A stretch of 64,000 bases of DNA from Dehalococcoidia bacterium (GTDB lineage Bacteria > Chloroflexota > Dehalococcoidia > Bin125). The position numbers and the translations under genes were made by a program. The stretch covers positions 79,612 to 143,611 of the forward strand of contig JAJEJC010000003.1 of assembly GCA_022828105.1 (NCBI GenBank), given 5' to 3'. A model generated the notes under the pieces. The model saw only the letters and a list, made by a program, of their open reading frames with translations. It was not told where the DNA came from and searched no databases. Shown here in pieces: positions 1 to 9,418 of the stretch (within the stretch, counting starts at the first letter, position 1; every line of letters starts with the position of its first letter).

Positions 1-139
1 CTTCGTCCAGCGGCGCCTGGCGCCGTGCGCCGATCACGACCGAGGCGCCCTCGCGCGCCAGGACCACCGCCGTGGCCCGTCCGATGCCTTCCGATCCGCC
101 GGTGACAATCGCCACCTTCCCTTGTAGCCCAAGCTCCAT
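1..139 (-). CDS. Short-chain dehydrogenase/reductase, N-terminal fragment
   Basis: Only the first 46 codons lie in the window, read leftward from the ATG at 137-139. They form the first beta-alpha-beta unit of a classical SDR: the glycine-rich dinucleotide turn TGGSEGIG at residues 13-20, then a second strand ending in GARR (37-40). Basic residues at that place usually favour NADP(H). The substrate cannot be judged because the catalytic Ser-Tyr-Lys region lies outside the window. It is divergent from rsmE, with 82 bases between the two starts. The family call is firm; the function is open. Confidence 0.85.
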   Translation of the reverse strand, partial: MELGLQGKVAIVTGGSEGIGRATAVVLAREGASVVIGARRQAPLDE

Positions 140-221
140 GACCCGCCGTCCAATCTGGTCCGAATCCGCTATTGTGCGTGTCCCAGCGGAGTCTAGCGCT
201 GGCCAGGGGAGGGGCGGCGGC

Positions 222-1028
222 ATGACTCATCACGATGACGGCGCGCCGGCCGGCGAGGGCGAACCAGGCGCAAGCCTGGTGCCGCGATACTTCCTCGACG
301 AATCCGCGCGTGTCGAGGACGACGCCATCGTGATCACCGGCGGCAAGGCCAACCGGCTCAAGCGCGTGATGCGCATCCGCCGCGGCGATCCGCTCGAACT
401 GGTCCATCCGCCTAGCGACCATCTGTACCAGGCCGTCGTTCAACGGGTGACTCGCGACGAGGTGATCTGCAGCGTGCTGCAGTGCCGCCCGCGGCGCGCG
501 TTGCCGCCGCCGCGAATCGTGCTCTCGGCGTCGCTGATCCGCCCGCAGCGCTACGACTTCATGATCGAGAAAGCGACGGAGCTTGGGGTGGACGAGGTGC
601 GCCCCGTCTGGTCGCAGCGCGCGCTGATCAAGGGCGACGCGAGCCAGCGGTTGCATCGCTGGCGACGGCTCGCCACCGAGGCGGCCGAGCAGTGTCGCCG
701 CGAGTATCGTCCGACGATCTATCCGCCGACCCAGGTAACGGAGCTGATCCAGGAGGAACCGGCGCCCAACTCGCTGCGCCTGCTCGCCTCGGCGCTCGAG
801 CCCGAGCAGCGAATATCGCCAATCTTCCAGCAGCGGCGCCACAGTGGTCAGCCGCTGCCCGATGTCGTTCACCTGCTGGTCGGCCCGGAGGGCGGCTACA
901 CCCCCGAGGAGGCCGGACTTGCGCGCGAGCGCGGCTGGCTGCCGATTTCGTTGGGCAATCGGCCGCTGCGCGCCGAGACCGCGGCCATCGTCGCCGTCGC
1001 GCTGACCCAGGAGGCGGCTCGGTCCTAG
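222..1028 (+). CDS. rsmE: 16S rRNA (uracil(1498)-N(3))-methyltransferase RsmE
   Basis: 268 residues. RsmE uses S-adenosylmethionine to methylate N3 of U1498 in 16S rRNA within the 30S subunit. The protein has the N-terminal RNA-binding part (residues about 20-85) followed by the SPOUT knot, with the family motifs [24 protein letters not shown] and [12 protein letters not shown] near the C-terminus. The ATG at 222 was chosen because a purine-rich GGGGAGGGGCGG stretch precedes it; an open frame reaching back to base 72 lacks family similarity. About 18 residues precede the conserved core. The stop codon lies in a CTAG that also supplies the stop of the convergent peptidase gene. Confidence 0.95.
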   Translation: MTHHDDGAPAGEGEPGASLVPRYFLDESARVEDDAIVITGGKANRLKRVMRIRRGDPLELVHPPSDHLYQAVVQRVTRDEVICSVLQCRPRRALPPPRIVLSASLIRPQRYDFMIEKATELGVDEVRPVWSQRALIKGDASQRLHRWRRLATEAAEQCRREYRPTIYPPTQVTELIQEEPAPNSLRLLASALEPEQRISPIFQQRRHSGQPLPDVVHLLVGPEGGYTPEEAGLARERGWLPISLGNRPLRAETAAIVAVALTQEAARS

Positions 1029-2176
1029 CTGCGGGCCAGGTTGGTCGATTGCAGCGCGCCGGCCGGGTTGAGGTCCTGGAACGGGTCGGGAAACTCCAAC
1101 AGTCGGATCCAGGGGAGCGGGTTGACCGTCACGCCGCGCACCACGACCTCCCAGTGCAGATGCGGCCCGGTGGCGAGGCCGGTGGCGCCCATCCGCCCGA
1201 TCAGCGTGCCCTGCTCGACGACTGTGCCCGGCGTGCGCAGTACCTCGGAGAGGTGGTAATAGCCGGAGAATACGCCGGCGCCGTGATCGACGATGATGCC
1301 GTTCCCGCGACGGCGCGTGCGGCCGGCCCAACTGACCACGCCGCTGTTGGCCGTCCGGATCGCCGAGCCGGTCTCGCCGCCGAAGTCGATGCCCGTGTGG
1401 TATTCCGTGATCGGTCCCCCGTTGAACGAGCGCTGTTCGCCGTAGAGCGCGGTGATCTGTCCGTCCGAGGGCGGGTCGAAGACGCCCAGCCAATGCAACT
1501 GTTGCGACTGCCCGACCTGGTGCGGCTGGCGCGCATCGTGGTCTGCACGACGCACGGCCGGATCCAGCAGCGCCGCGTTGGGTCCGTCGATCTGGATGTC
1601 GTCCACGGTCCAGTCGAACGCCACGACTTCGATCACCGTCTCCTGCCAGAGCAGTTGTTCCCCCTGGGGACCCCAGACGCCGATGCCCAACGCACGCGGC
1701 CCGACCTGCGCGTTGGCGTCGATGCCGAAGAACCCCACGAACCGGTTCTCGCGCTGCAGGAGCGAGAGCGACTGTCCCTGCCACCACAGCGAGGCCGCCG
1801 TGGCGCCCGGCGCTTCGACCACGACCAGGACCGTCTCGCCTTGCGAAACCGGACTGGGCAGGATGTAGACGAGCGGCTCGGGCAGCTCTTCCGGCAGCGC
1901 GAGCGCTTGCTGTTGCGCGGAGACCTGCTGCTCGTCAACTGCCTCTTGTGAGGTCTGAGCAGCAGCCTGCGGATCGTCCCCTGCGGCGGGCTCGGGGGAT
2001 GTCTGGCGGCCCTGGGCGAACGGATCCAGTTCCTCGCCGCCGCAGGCGCTGAGCAGCACGCCGACGCCGACGCCGACGATGGCGCGCAGCACGGTGCGCC
2101 GGGTGAGCCGCACCGGACCGGACACCAAGCGCTCAGGATCGGGTGAATCGAGCATCTGGACGGTTCCACTGTACAT
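1025..2176 (-). CDS. M23-family metallopeptidase, predicted lipoprotein
   Basis: 383 residues, probably a membrane-anchored peptidoglycan endopeptidase of the LytM/M23 class. The N-terminus has twin arginines (26-27), a hydrophobic stretch and a lipobox LLSAC with Cys45, so export and lipidation are likely, perhaps by the Tat route. A Gln/Ala/Pro-rich linker follows, then a beta-rich middle part, then the M23 domain from about 255 to 355. Its zinc and catalytic residues are intact: H260 and D264 (HTGID), H308 (GYYHL), and H339/H341 (GPHLHWEV). An internal ATG at 2155 is an alternative start that keeps the whole signal. It is divergent from the MoxR gene at 2221 and convergent with rsmE, sharing a CTAG stop. 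Confidence 0.9.
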   Translation of the reverse strand: MYSGTVQMLDSPDPERLVSGPVRLTRRTVLRAIVGVGVGVLLSACGGEELDPFAQGRQTSPEPAAGDDPQAAAQTSQEAVDEQQVSAQQQALALPEELPEPLVYILPSPVSQGETVLVVVEAPGATAASLWWQGQSLSLLQRENRFVGFFGIDANAQVGPRALGIGVWGPQGEQLLWQETVIEVVAFDWTVDDIQIDGPNAALLDPAVRRADHDARQPHQVGQSQQLHWLGVFDPPSDGQITALYGEQRSFNGGPITEYHTGIDFGGETGSAIRTANSGVVSWAGRTRRRGNGIIVDHGAGVFSGYYHLSEVLRTPGTVVEQGTLIGRMGATGLATGPHLHWEVVVRGVTVNPLPWIRLLEFPDPFQDLNPAGALQSTNLARS

Positions 2177-2220
2177 CCATCAGTTACGCTCTTGGCAAGC
2201 TGTGAGCGGAGAGTTTCGCG

Positions 2221-3171
2221 ATGGACGATCCCCGAACCGTGTTGCTGAGCGTGGTCGCCAACGTGGAGCGGGTCATCCTGGGCAAGACGCCGGAGGTCCG
2301 GCAGGCGGTGGTAGCGCTGGTCGCCGACGGTCACCTGCTGATCGAGGATGTGCCCGGCACCGGCAAGACCATGCTGGCGCGAGCGCTGGCCGTCTCGACC
2401 GGCTGCACGTTCAACCGGATTCAGTTCACGCCCGACCTGTTGCCGTCGGATGTCACCGGCGTCTCGGTCTACAACCAGAAGACGCAGGACTTCGAGTGGC
2501 GCCAGGGACCGATCTACTCGCAGATCGTCCTGGCCGACGAGATCAATCGCGCCACGCCCAAGACGCAGTCGGCGCTGCTGGAGGCGATGGAAGAGCGCCA
2601 GGTCACGGCCGATGGCGTCACGCGCGCCTTGCCGCCGCCGTTTATGGTCATGGCGACGCAGAATCCCGTGGAGTACGAAGGCACGTTCCCGCTGCCGGAA
2701 GCGCAGCTCGACCGCTTCCTGCTGCGCATCCACCTCGGCTACCCCGACGCCAACGACGAAGTCGCGGTGCTCGAGGGTCAGCAGCAGCAACACCCGATCC
2801 AGTCGCTCAGCCCGGTGACGTCGCCGGAAGAGGTGCGTGAGATTCACCGCGTTGCGCGTGACATCTGGGTTGACCCGCAACTCAAGCAGTACGCAGTGCA
2901 ACTGGTCGCGGCCACGCGCTCGCACGAGGCGGTCTACCTGGGCGCCTCGCCGCGCGGATCACTGGCCCTGTTCCGCTGCGCCCAGGCCTCGGCCCTGCTC
3001 TACGGCCGCGACTACGTGATCCCCGACGACATCAAGTCGCTGGCGCATGCCGCGCTGGGCCACCGGATCATCCTCAGCCCCTCGGCGCAGGTGCGCAACC
3101 AGGACGCGCGAACCGTGATCGACGATGTGCTCGATCGCGTCGCGGTGCCCGGCGCCCGCGCGGCCTCGTAA
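2221..3171 (+). CDS. MoxR-family AAA+ ATPase (module 1)
   Basis: 316 residues. MoxR ATPases act as chaperone-like assembly factors and usually sit beside DUF58 or von Willebrand A proteins, as here. Walker A is GTGKT within DVPGTGKT (43-50), Walker B is LADEINR (104-110), and the sensor segment [20 protein letters not shown] follows. The C-terminal lid contains SPRGS. The ATG at 2221 follows GCGGAGAG at a suitable distance. It heads a three-gene plus-strand operon with the DUF58 gene 59 bases downstream and a transglutaminase-fold membrane protein after that. A second, more divergent MoxR gene lies at 12243-13337. The specific client is unknown. Confidence 0.93.
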   Translation: MDDPRTVLLSVVANVERVILGKTPEVRQAVVALVADGHLLIEDVPGTGKTMLARALAVSTGCTFNRIQFTPDLLPSDVTGVSVYNQKTQDFEWRQGPIYSQIVLADEINRATPKTQSALLEAMEERQVTADGVTRALPPPFMVMATQNPVEYEGTFPLPEAQLDRFLLRIHLGYPDANDEVAVLEGQQQQHPIQSLSPVTSPEEVREIHRVARDIWVDPQLKQYAVQLVAATRSHEAVYLGASPRGSLALFRCAQASALLYGRDYVIPDDIKSLAHAALGHRIILSPSAQVRNQDARTVIDDVLDRVAVPGARAAS

Positions 3172-3230
3172 CCTGCCTATCCTGCGTCCGAGTCCGAACT
3201 ACGTAGGCGGCATGCAGATCGGAACGGACC

Positions 3231-4667
3231 GTGCGTGGCCTCGGCGCAGCCATCGCCAGACCCTTCCGTCGCGCCTGGCGCGCGACCTTTGGCACGCGGC
3301 GCTCGCTGAGCATCGTCGTAACCCTGACGATCGTCGCATTTGCGGTCGGCTTCGCCTCGAACTACTGGCTGCCGCAACGGCTGGGCTACACGTTGCTCTT
3401 CGGTCTCGCCCTGGCCGCGCTCTGGACCTGGTCGTCGGGGCAAGGCGTACGCGTGCGCATGTCGCGCTCGCGCGATCGGGTGCAGGCCGGCGAGTCGATC
3501 ATCGAACGCTTCGAGGTGATCAACGACTCGGCCATTCCCAAGCTCTGGCTCGAAGTGGCGGAAGAGTCTGATCTGCCCGGACATACCGCGCAGTTCGTCA
3601 CTTCGCTCTCCAGCTCCAGTCATCGCAACTGGCGCGTCCAGACGACCTGTCATCGTCGGGGGGTCTACAACCTGGGACCGATCACGGTGCGCAGTTCCGA
3701 CCCCTTCGACATCTTCAGCCGCGAGATACGCTTCGGCCATCGGCGCGGCCTGGTGGTCTATCCGCGCGCGCTTGAGCTGCCTCGCTACTCGGCGCCGCCG
3801 GCCAACCTGCCCGGCGAGGGACGCTTCCGCCGCCGCACCCACTACGTCACGCCCAACGCCTCGGGCATCCGCGACTACGAAGCGGGCGACTCGGTCAATC
3901 GCATTCACTGGAAGAGCAGCCTGCGCACCGGCTCGCTCAAGGTCAAGACGTTCGAGCTCGACCCGGCCTCGCACCTGTGGGTGATCCTCGACCTCTCGAG
4001 CCAGGATCACATCGGCAGCGGCGACGACGCCACCATCGAGACCGCAGTGACCGTGGCCGCGTCGGTCGTTCGCCTGTTCATCAACCAGAGCCGCTCGGTC
4101 GGGCTGATGATGTTCGGCGATCGCCTGGATGTGATCGAACCCGATCGCGGCTCCCAACACTTCGGGCGCATCCTCGAGTCACTGGCCGTCGCCCAACCGA
4201 TCGGCTCCGTGCCGGTCGCCTCGATCCTGTATCAACAGTCGCGCCGCTGGGGGCGGCACACGACGGTGATCGTCGTGACGGCGTCGACCGATCCGCGCTG
4301 GCAAGGCGCCATTCGCACGCTGACCCAGCGCGGCGTCAAGGTCGCCGTCGCCCTGCTCGACCTGGAGTCGTGGGGCGGTCGCGCGGGGGCAGTAGGCACG
4401 GCGGCTGAGCTTCGCGCCCTGGGCGTCCAGGTCAACGTGGTCCGACAGGGCGACTACATCCCGGCGGTCATGGTTGGGCAGATTCCAGGTGGGCCGATGA
4501 TGAGCGGCGCAGCGGCGTCGGCCGCTGCGATGTCCGCCGGCGCACCCAACGGCGCCGACGGCGCAGCGGCGACCGCGCAGATGGACCTGGAAGAGGTAGG
4601 CGCGGCAACTCTCGGAGGTGAGGCGGGATACGCCGCCGCTCCCGATGACGAGGCGGGACCGCCATGA
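3231..4667 (+). CDS. DUF58 domain membrane protein (module 1)
   Basis: 478 residues from a GTG start. Two hydrophobic segments lie at about 27-65, followed by a beta-rich stretch and the DUF58 core around residues 220-245, where the family's IHWK motif and the following basic strand are present. The next part resembles a von Willebrand A fold, but its metal site is reduced to ILDLSSQD rather than DxSxS. The C-terminal 60 residues are rich in Ala, Gly and Asp and are probably disordered. It is the usual MoxR partner; the function is not established. The gene overlaps the next by ATGA (4664-4667), implying translational coupling. No strong Shine-Dalgarno sequence precedes the GTG, so the exact start is less sure than the gene. 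Confidence 0.88.
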   Translation: MRGLGAAIARPFRRAWRATFGTRRSLSIVVTLTIVAFAVGFASNYWLPQRLGYTLLFGLALAALWTWSSGQGVRVRMSRSRDRVQAGESIIERFEVINDSAIPKLWLEVAEESDLPGHTAQFVTSLSSSSHRNWRVQTTCHRRGVYNLGPITVRSSDPFDIFSREIRFGHRRGLVVYPRALELPRYSAPPANLPGEGRFRRRTHYVTPNASGIRDYEAGDSVNRIHWKSSLRTGSLKVKTFELDPASHLWVILDLSSQDHIGSGDDATIETAVTVAASVVRLFINQSRSVGLMMFGDRLDVIEPDRGSQHFGRILESLAVAQPIGSVPVASILYQQSRRWGRHTTVIVVTASTDPRWQGAIRTLTQRGVKVAVALLDLESWGGRAGAVGTAAELRALGVQVNVVRQGDYIPAVMVGQIPGGPMMSGAAASAAAMSAGAPNGADGAAATAQMDLEEVGAATLGGEAGYAAAPDDEAGPP

Positions 4668-7528
4668 ACCGCCCGCCGCAGCAGGACCCGGCCGAGCAAC
4701 CCGACGCGCCGGCCACGCTGGCAGCCGAGGCGGAGCGCAGCTTCTTCGCCCGAAGAAGCTCGGCCGAGACCCTCGTCGTCTCGGGCGAGACCCGTGTGTT
4801 TTCTTCCACGCAACGGGTACTGGAAGCGACGATCACCTTCGGCATCCTGCTGCTCGTCGCCCTCTCGACCGCCAACAGCATCTACATCGCGAACTGGGTC
4901 GAGGACATGCCTGACCTGCGCGTCACGGCAACGGCCGGCGTGCTGCTCGCACTGATCATGGGACGCGCACGGCGCATCCGCGTGATCGGCGCCATGCTGA
5001 TCGGCTTCGTCGTTGGCGGACTGATCATCATGGGCCAGGTCACGCAACTCGAGACGCTGGGCGGTCAACCTCTATTCTGGGACCGATTCACCGACTTCGG
5101 CTTCCGCTTCCAGGACTGGTTCAACCAGGCGTTCAGTTCCGGTCTGACCACCGACAACCTGCCCTTCGTCTTCTTCACCGATGTCTTCGTCTTCGTCGCC
5201 TCGTTTCTCGGCGCGTACGCCGTGGCGCGCTGGCGCAATCCGTGGGTGGCGATGATCCTGCTCGGCGCGTTGCTGGCGGTCAACGTGTCCTATCTCTCCG
5301 ACCGCCAGTGGAACCTGTCCTACGGATTCTTCCTGACCGGCGCCATGCTGCTGCTGATGCGTGCCTCGTTGCTGCGCCGCATGGACCGCTGGCGCAGCCT
5401 GGGCTCGGCCTATCCGGACTGGATTTCGCTCTCGTTCCTCGGCGCGACAATGCTCGCCGTCGTGCTCCTCTTGACGCTGTCCCGCGTGATTCCCCGGCCC
5501 GACGAATCACAAGCCCTGGAAGACGCCTGGGCGACGATCGCCGAGCCGTTCGAAGGGCTCAACGACGACTTTCGCCGCCTGTTCAGCGGCATCGACTCTC
5601 GGCGCGGCGTCCCGGTCCACTCGTTCGACGACTTCCTCGTGATGCAGGGCGACATCGACCCCGGAGACGCGATCATCATGCGCGCCGCAGCGACCGAACC
5701 GGGATTGTTGCGCGGCGCGGTCTACGACGAGTACACCGGCCGCGGCTGGCGTCAGTCGCCTTCAACTTCACGAACCGTGCGCGAACTGGAACCGATCAGC
5801 GGGTCCGAGCCGACCGACGACACATCAATCGCCAACGAGGCCACGGTCGTGACCTCCGACTATCTCGACCGCAGGCCGGTCGCGGCGCAGATCTCTGTTG
5901 AGCGGTCGCCGGCCGTGCTGTTTTCGTTCGGCGCGCCTGTGCTGGCCAATAAGGACACGCGGGTCGACACGCTGGCCTCGGTCGACTTCGAGGTCGACTT
6001 CTCCGACGCCTCGCGCTTCGACGGCACCGACCTGGAGCCGGCGCTGGAAGCCATCGCCGATCGGATCGCCGCCGGCAACGCCGATCCCGACGACGACATC
6101 GAGCCACCTTCCGCCGATGAAGTCGCGACCTATGTGCCGGTCCAGTATTCGCTGATCGATGTCGATCTGGACGCCGCCAGCGGCTTGCCCGTCGGCCTGA
6201 TGCTGCGTTCCAATCCGGAGGAGACCGATGTACTGTCGCTGCGCCCGCTGCAGCGGCGAGTCCGAGCCGGCTTCACCTACCAGATCACCGGCACGGTCTC
6301 GGGCGCGAACGAAGAAGCGCTGGCGTCGGCAGGCGACGACTATCCGCTCTGGGTAACCGAGACGTTCCTGCAACTGCCGGAGTACGAGGAGGAAGAACGG
6401 GCCAACCTGGACGGCCTGCTGGACACGATCGCCGCAAGCTTCGCGCTCGCCGCCGATCCCGAGCGCAGCGACGGCGGCTACAACCCGTACTCGATCGCCG
6501 CCGCCGTCGAGACCTATCTGCGCTCGGCGCCGGCGATTGACGAGCACGGACGCGTCGTTCGCAACGAGGATGGCGAGCCGCTGCCGCTGTATCCCCTGAC
6601 CACCGAGATCGAACTGCCGCCGGCCAAGTCGGACGCGGTCTACTGGTTCCTGTTCGAGAACCAGGAGGATGGCCGGCCAATCGGCGGATACTACGACTAT
6701 CACGCCTCGTCGATGGTCGTGCTCCTGCGCGTTGCCGGCGTTCCGGCCCGGATTGCCACCGGATTCGTGCTCAGCGCCAACAACTACGACGAGCGCACGC
6801 AGAACTACATCGTGCGCGGTCACGACTCCTACGCCTGGGTCGAGGTCTACTTCCCCAACTACGGTTGGGTCGACTTCGATCCGACGCCGAGCACCTCGGC
6901 CGACGAGACGCTCGCCTCGATTGCCGGCGGAACCGCGGGCGCGCGCCGGATCGCGGCGCAACGGCTCATGACCCCCCGCTTCGACCTTCGTCCCGGCGCA
7001 GGCGGCTCCCCTCTGTCCGACCTCGATCTGACGGACATCCTCCAATACCTGGCCGCGGGCACAATTCCGGGCGAGGACTCCGTGCTGGCGCAGGGACCCA
7101 GTCGCTGGTACTGGCTGGGACCAACGATCGCCGCTTCGATCCTGTTCGCGGTGTTGCTGCTCCTGAGGATTGGCTGGTGGCTGTCGCTGCGAGGACTGGA
7201 GCCGACCGCGCGGCTCTGGGTGTCTGCCTCCCGGCTCGCGCGCTGGATCGGCGTGCGCGCGGATCCGTCCACGACGCCCCAGGAGCACGCCCGGGCGATC
7301 GACGAACGTCTCGGGTTGGGCGACCTGGCGCTCGACTTGGCCGATCAGTACGCCGCAACGCGATTCGGCCGCAAGTCGCTGAGCGACGAACAACAGGCCG
7401 CCACGATCGACAATTGGAAGCGCCTGCGCTCGTCCATGCTGCGCCGCGCGCTGCGGATCCCCGTCCGACCGGCGCCGGCTGCCGATGACGAGCTCGATTC
7501 CGCCGCTCCGGCGCCGGCAGGAGACTGA
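4664..7528 (+). CDS. Transglutaminase-fold membrane protein (TgpA/DUF3488-like) with substituted catalytic residues
   Basis: 954 residues. About six membrane segments occupy residues 50-300, then an extracytoplasmic region of about 500 residues with a transglutaminase-like domain near 655-745, one more membrane segment near 812-832, and a cytoplasmic DUF4129-like tail. This is the TgpA layout. Where active relatives have Cys (GYC-[DE]-YFAS) this protein has GYYDYHAS, Tyr677 in the Cys place. Where the His of HAWVEVY is expected it has SYAWVEVY, Tyr723. The Asp in FDPTPS remains. Cysteine transglutaminase or protease chemistry is therefore unlikely, and a structural or binding role is inferred. 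The ATG overlaps the DUF58 stop. Two short perfect inverted repeats lie early in the gene, at 4741-4758 and 4778-4791. Confidence 0.88.
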   Translation: MNRPPQQDPAEQPDAPATLAAEAERSFFARRSSAETLVVSGETRVFSSTQRVLEATITFGILLLVALSTANSIYIANWVEDMPDLRVTATAGVLLALIMGRARRIRVIGAMLIGFVVGGLIIMGQVTQLETLGGQPLFWDRFTDFGFRFQDWFNQAFSSGLTTDNLPFVFFTDVFVFVASFLGAYAVARWRNPWVAMILLGALLAVNVSYLSDRQWNLSYGFFLTGAMLLLMRASLLRRMDRWRSLGSAYPDWISLSFLGATMLAVVLLLTLSRVIPRPDESQALEDAWATIAEPFEGLNDDFRRLFSGIDSRRGVPVHSFDDFLVMQGDIDPGDAIIMRAAATEPGLLRGAVYDEYTGRGWRQSPSTSRTVRELEPISGSEPTDDTSIANEATVVTSDYLDRRPVAAQISVERSPAVLFSFGAPVLANKDTRVDTLASVDFEVDFSDASRFDGTDLEPALEAIADRIAAGNADPDDDIEPPSADEVATYVPVQYSLIDVDLDAASGLPVGLMLRSNPEETDVLSLRPLQRRVRAGFTYQITGTVSGANEEALASAGDDYPLWVTETFLQLPEYEEEERANLDGLLDTIAASFALAADPERSDGGYNPYSIAAAVETYLRSAPAIDEHGRVVRNEDGEPLPLYPLTTEIELPPAKSDAVYWFLFENQEDGRPIGGYYDYHASSMVVLLRVAGVPARIATGFVLSANNYDERTQNYIVRGHDSYAWVEVYFPNYGWVDFDPTPSTSADETLASIAGGTAGARRIAAQRLMTPRFDLRPGAGGSPLSDLDLTDILQYLAAGTIPGEDSVLAQGPSRWYWLGPTIAASILFAVLLLLRIGWWLSLRGLEPTARLWVSASRLARWIGVRADPSTTPQEHARAIDERLGLGDLALDLADQYAATRFGRKSLSDEQQAATIDNWKRLRSSMLRRALRIPVRPAPAADDELDSAAPAPAGD

Positions 7529-7537
7529 TCTCGGCCG

Positions 7538-9418
7538 CTACCAATCAAGCAACTGAGTGCCCTGGTCGAGTCGTCCGGCAGCGAGCGGCTGGCCCGGTAC
7601 TGCGCGGAGTGCGTCCAGCACAGCCAGCGCCTGGTCGAGGCTGGCGTTCTCCAGCGGCAGCTCGTTCAGCGCGGCCTCCAGGTCTTGCAATGCCTGGTCA
7701 CGGCGTTCGCTCAGCGCTCCCGCTTCGGCAAAGCTCGGCGTCGTCGGCCGCGCGCCCCCGTCCTGTCCGGGCAACGCGGTTGCGGTCTCCTGGCCGGGAC
7801 GCTGCTCGCCGGCGGCCGCCGGGTCCGGCTGCGTCTCTTGACCCGACTCTGCGCCCGCCGATCCGCCTGTCTGCCCATCGCCGCCCGACTGTTCGGAAGG
7901 CTCAGAAGGCTCAGAAGGTTCAGCGACCGCGTCCTCCTCAAGCGAATCGAGGATGCTGGTGACCAGTTCAAGGTTGATCTTGGCGTCGAGCATGCACGGC
8001 GCCTCTCGCAATGCCTCGATGAACGCCGCACGCGCGCCGAGCAGATCGTCACCCGCCCAGCGGTGATTGCCGACATGGAACCAGGCGATCGCGCGCAGCC
8101 GCGACTCGTCGGCGCGCAGCGCCGAGAGCGTCTCCGTCTCCGCGCTCTCAAACTCCCCCAAGCGGTGTAGCGCTCGGCCGGCGTTGAGATGCAGGCGCGG
8201 ATCGACGCCCGAGTCCGTGCGCCGCGCTACTCGCTGCGCTTCGCGCCACTCGTCCAGCGCCTGGCGATAGTCGCCTGCCTCAAATCGCGTCACGCCCTCG
8301 CGGTTCCGTTGCTCGACGTCCGCTCCCGCGCATGCGCCTGCAAACAGCACCAGGCCCAGCAGCGCTCCGAGCGACATCGGAATGCGTCCGCCCCCGAGCG
8401 TCCAACCGAACGCTCGAGCAGCCACAGCCAGGAGCAGCGCCAGGGCGGCAGCCCCGCCGAACCATTGAAACTGCTCAGCCAGGCTCGCCTCCACGACGAT
8501 TACTTGCCGAACCCGGTCGAACGCCGCCAGGTCGGCGTTCAGCCTCAGTACCGCACCCGGCGAGTCCAGCTCAATGAAGCGACCGCCTCCCGCGCTCGCC
8601 ACCGCGCGCAGCCGCTGATCGTCGAGCCTGGTCACCACCGGCGCGCCGCTGCGCGGATCGATTTTCGCATCCGTCAAGCGGCGCAACGGGATGTGAGCGC
8701 CCTGCGTTGAACCGACCCCGACGGTGAAGACCCTGAGGCCCAGTTCTCGCGCCGCACGCGCCGCAGCGACCGCGTCCACGCTCGGCGCCTGGTTGAGAAT
8801 CTCCTCTCCATCGCTGACCACGGCGATGGCGCCGCTGACGGATTCGCCCGCCTCAGCGCTCGCCGCGCGCACAATCGTCTCGGTCGCCAGAGTGATGGCG
8901 CTGCCGATCTGGGAGCCGGGACGCGACAGCGCTTCGCCGGGCTGCAACGCGGCCAGGACTTCCAGCGCCGCCTCATGATCGCGAGTCAACGGAAAACGAA
9001 GGAACGCATCACCGGCGAAGATCACGAGACCAATCCGATCGCCACGTCGGCCGTCGATCAGACGCCCAATCTCGGCCTGTGCCGCCGTGAACCGGCTAAC
9101 CGGCTCGCCCGACTGCGCGCCAACGTCCTCCGCCGCCATGCTGAGCGAGACATCCAGGGCGATCACGAGCGGGAAATCGGGACGACCGAGCGTCTCTGCG
9201 CCGGGACTCCACATCGGCCGCGTCGCCGCCACTCCAATCAATGCCAGGGCCAGCACGAGGAACAACCTCGACAGCGTTGCGCCCTGCCGATGGCCCTCAA
9301 CCGCCGCGCCGACCGCTGCGCGGTGCAACCGTCGCGCACGCCAGAGCCACCACCAGGCAATCCCCGCTGCGGGAATCAGGGCCAGGAGCGCCAGCATCTC
9401 GGCGGAGCCAAGCGCCAT
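7538..9418 (-). CDS. BatB/BatC-like fusion: VWA domain protein with TPR domain
   Basis: 626 residues. The N-terminal half is a membrane-anchored von Willebrand A protein: hydrophobic segments at about 8-26 and 51-68, an intact metal site DVSLS (D89, S91, S93), and closing membrane segments at about 315-365. The C-terminal half, presumably outside, has TPR-like helices at about 375-480 and then a Glu/Ser/Gly/Gln-rich disordered tail. Separate BatB and BatC proteins in the Bacteroides aerotolerance cluster match the two halves. The ATG at 9418 was preferred over an upstream GTG at 9436 because GGAGGAGG sits just before it and it shares one base with the preceding stop (TGATG). It is the last gene of the minus-strand Bat-type operon. 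Confidence 0.85.
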   Translation of the reverse strand: MALGSAEMLALLALIPAAGIAWWWLWRARRLHRAAVGAAVEGHRQGATLSRLFLVLALALIGVAATRPMWSPGAETLGRPDFPLVIALDVSLSMAAEDVGAQSGEPVSRFTAAQAEIGRLIDGRRGDRIGLVIFAGDAFLRFPLTRDHEAALEVLAALQPGEALSRPGSQIGSAITLATETIVRAASAEAGESVSGAIAVVSDGEEILNQAPSVDAVAAARAARELGLRVFTVGVGSTQGAHIPLRRLTDAKIDPRSGAPVVTRLDDQRLRAVASAGGGRFIELDSPGAVLRLNADLAAFDRVRQVIVVEASLAEQFQWFGGAAALALLLAVAARAFGWTLGGGRIPMSLGALLGLVLFAGACAGADVEQRNREGVTRFEAGDYRQALDEWREAQRVARRTDSGVDPRLHLNAGRALHRLGEFESAETETLSALRADESRLRAIAWFHVGNHRWAGDDLLGARAAFIEALREAPCMLDAKINLELVTSILDSLEEDAVAEPSEPSEPSEQSGGDGQTGGSAGAESGQETQPDPAAAGEQRPGQETATALPGQDGGARPTTPSFAEAGALSERRDQALQDLEAALNELPLENASLDQALAVLDALRAVPGQPLAAGRLDQGTQLLDW

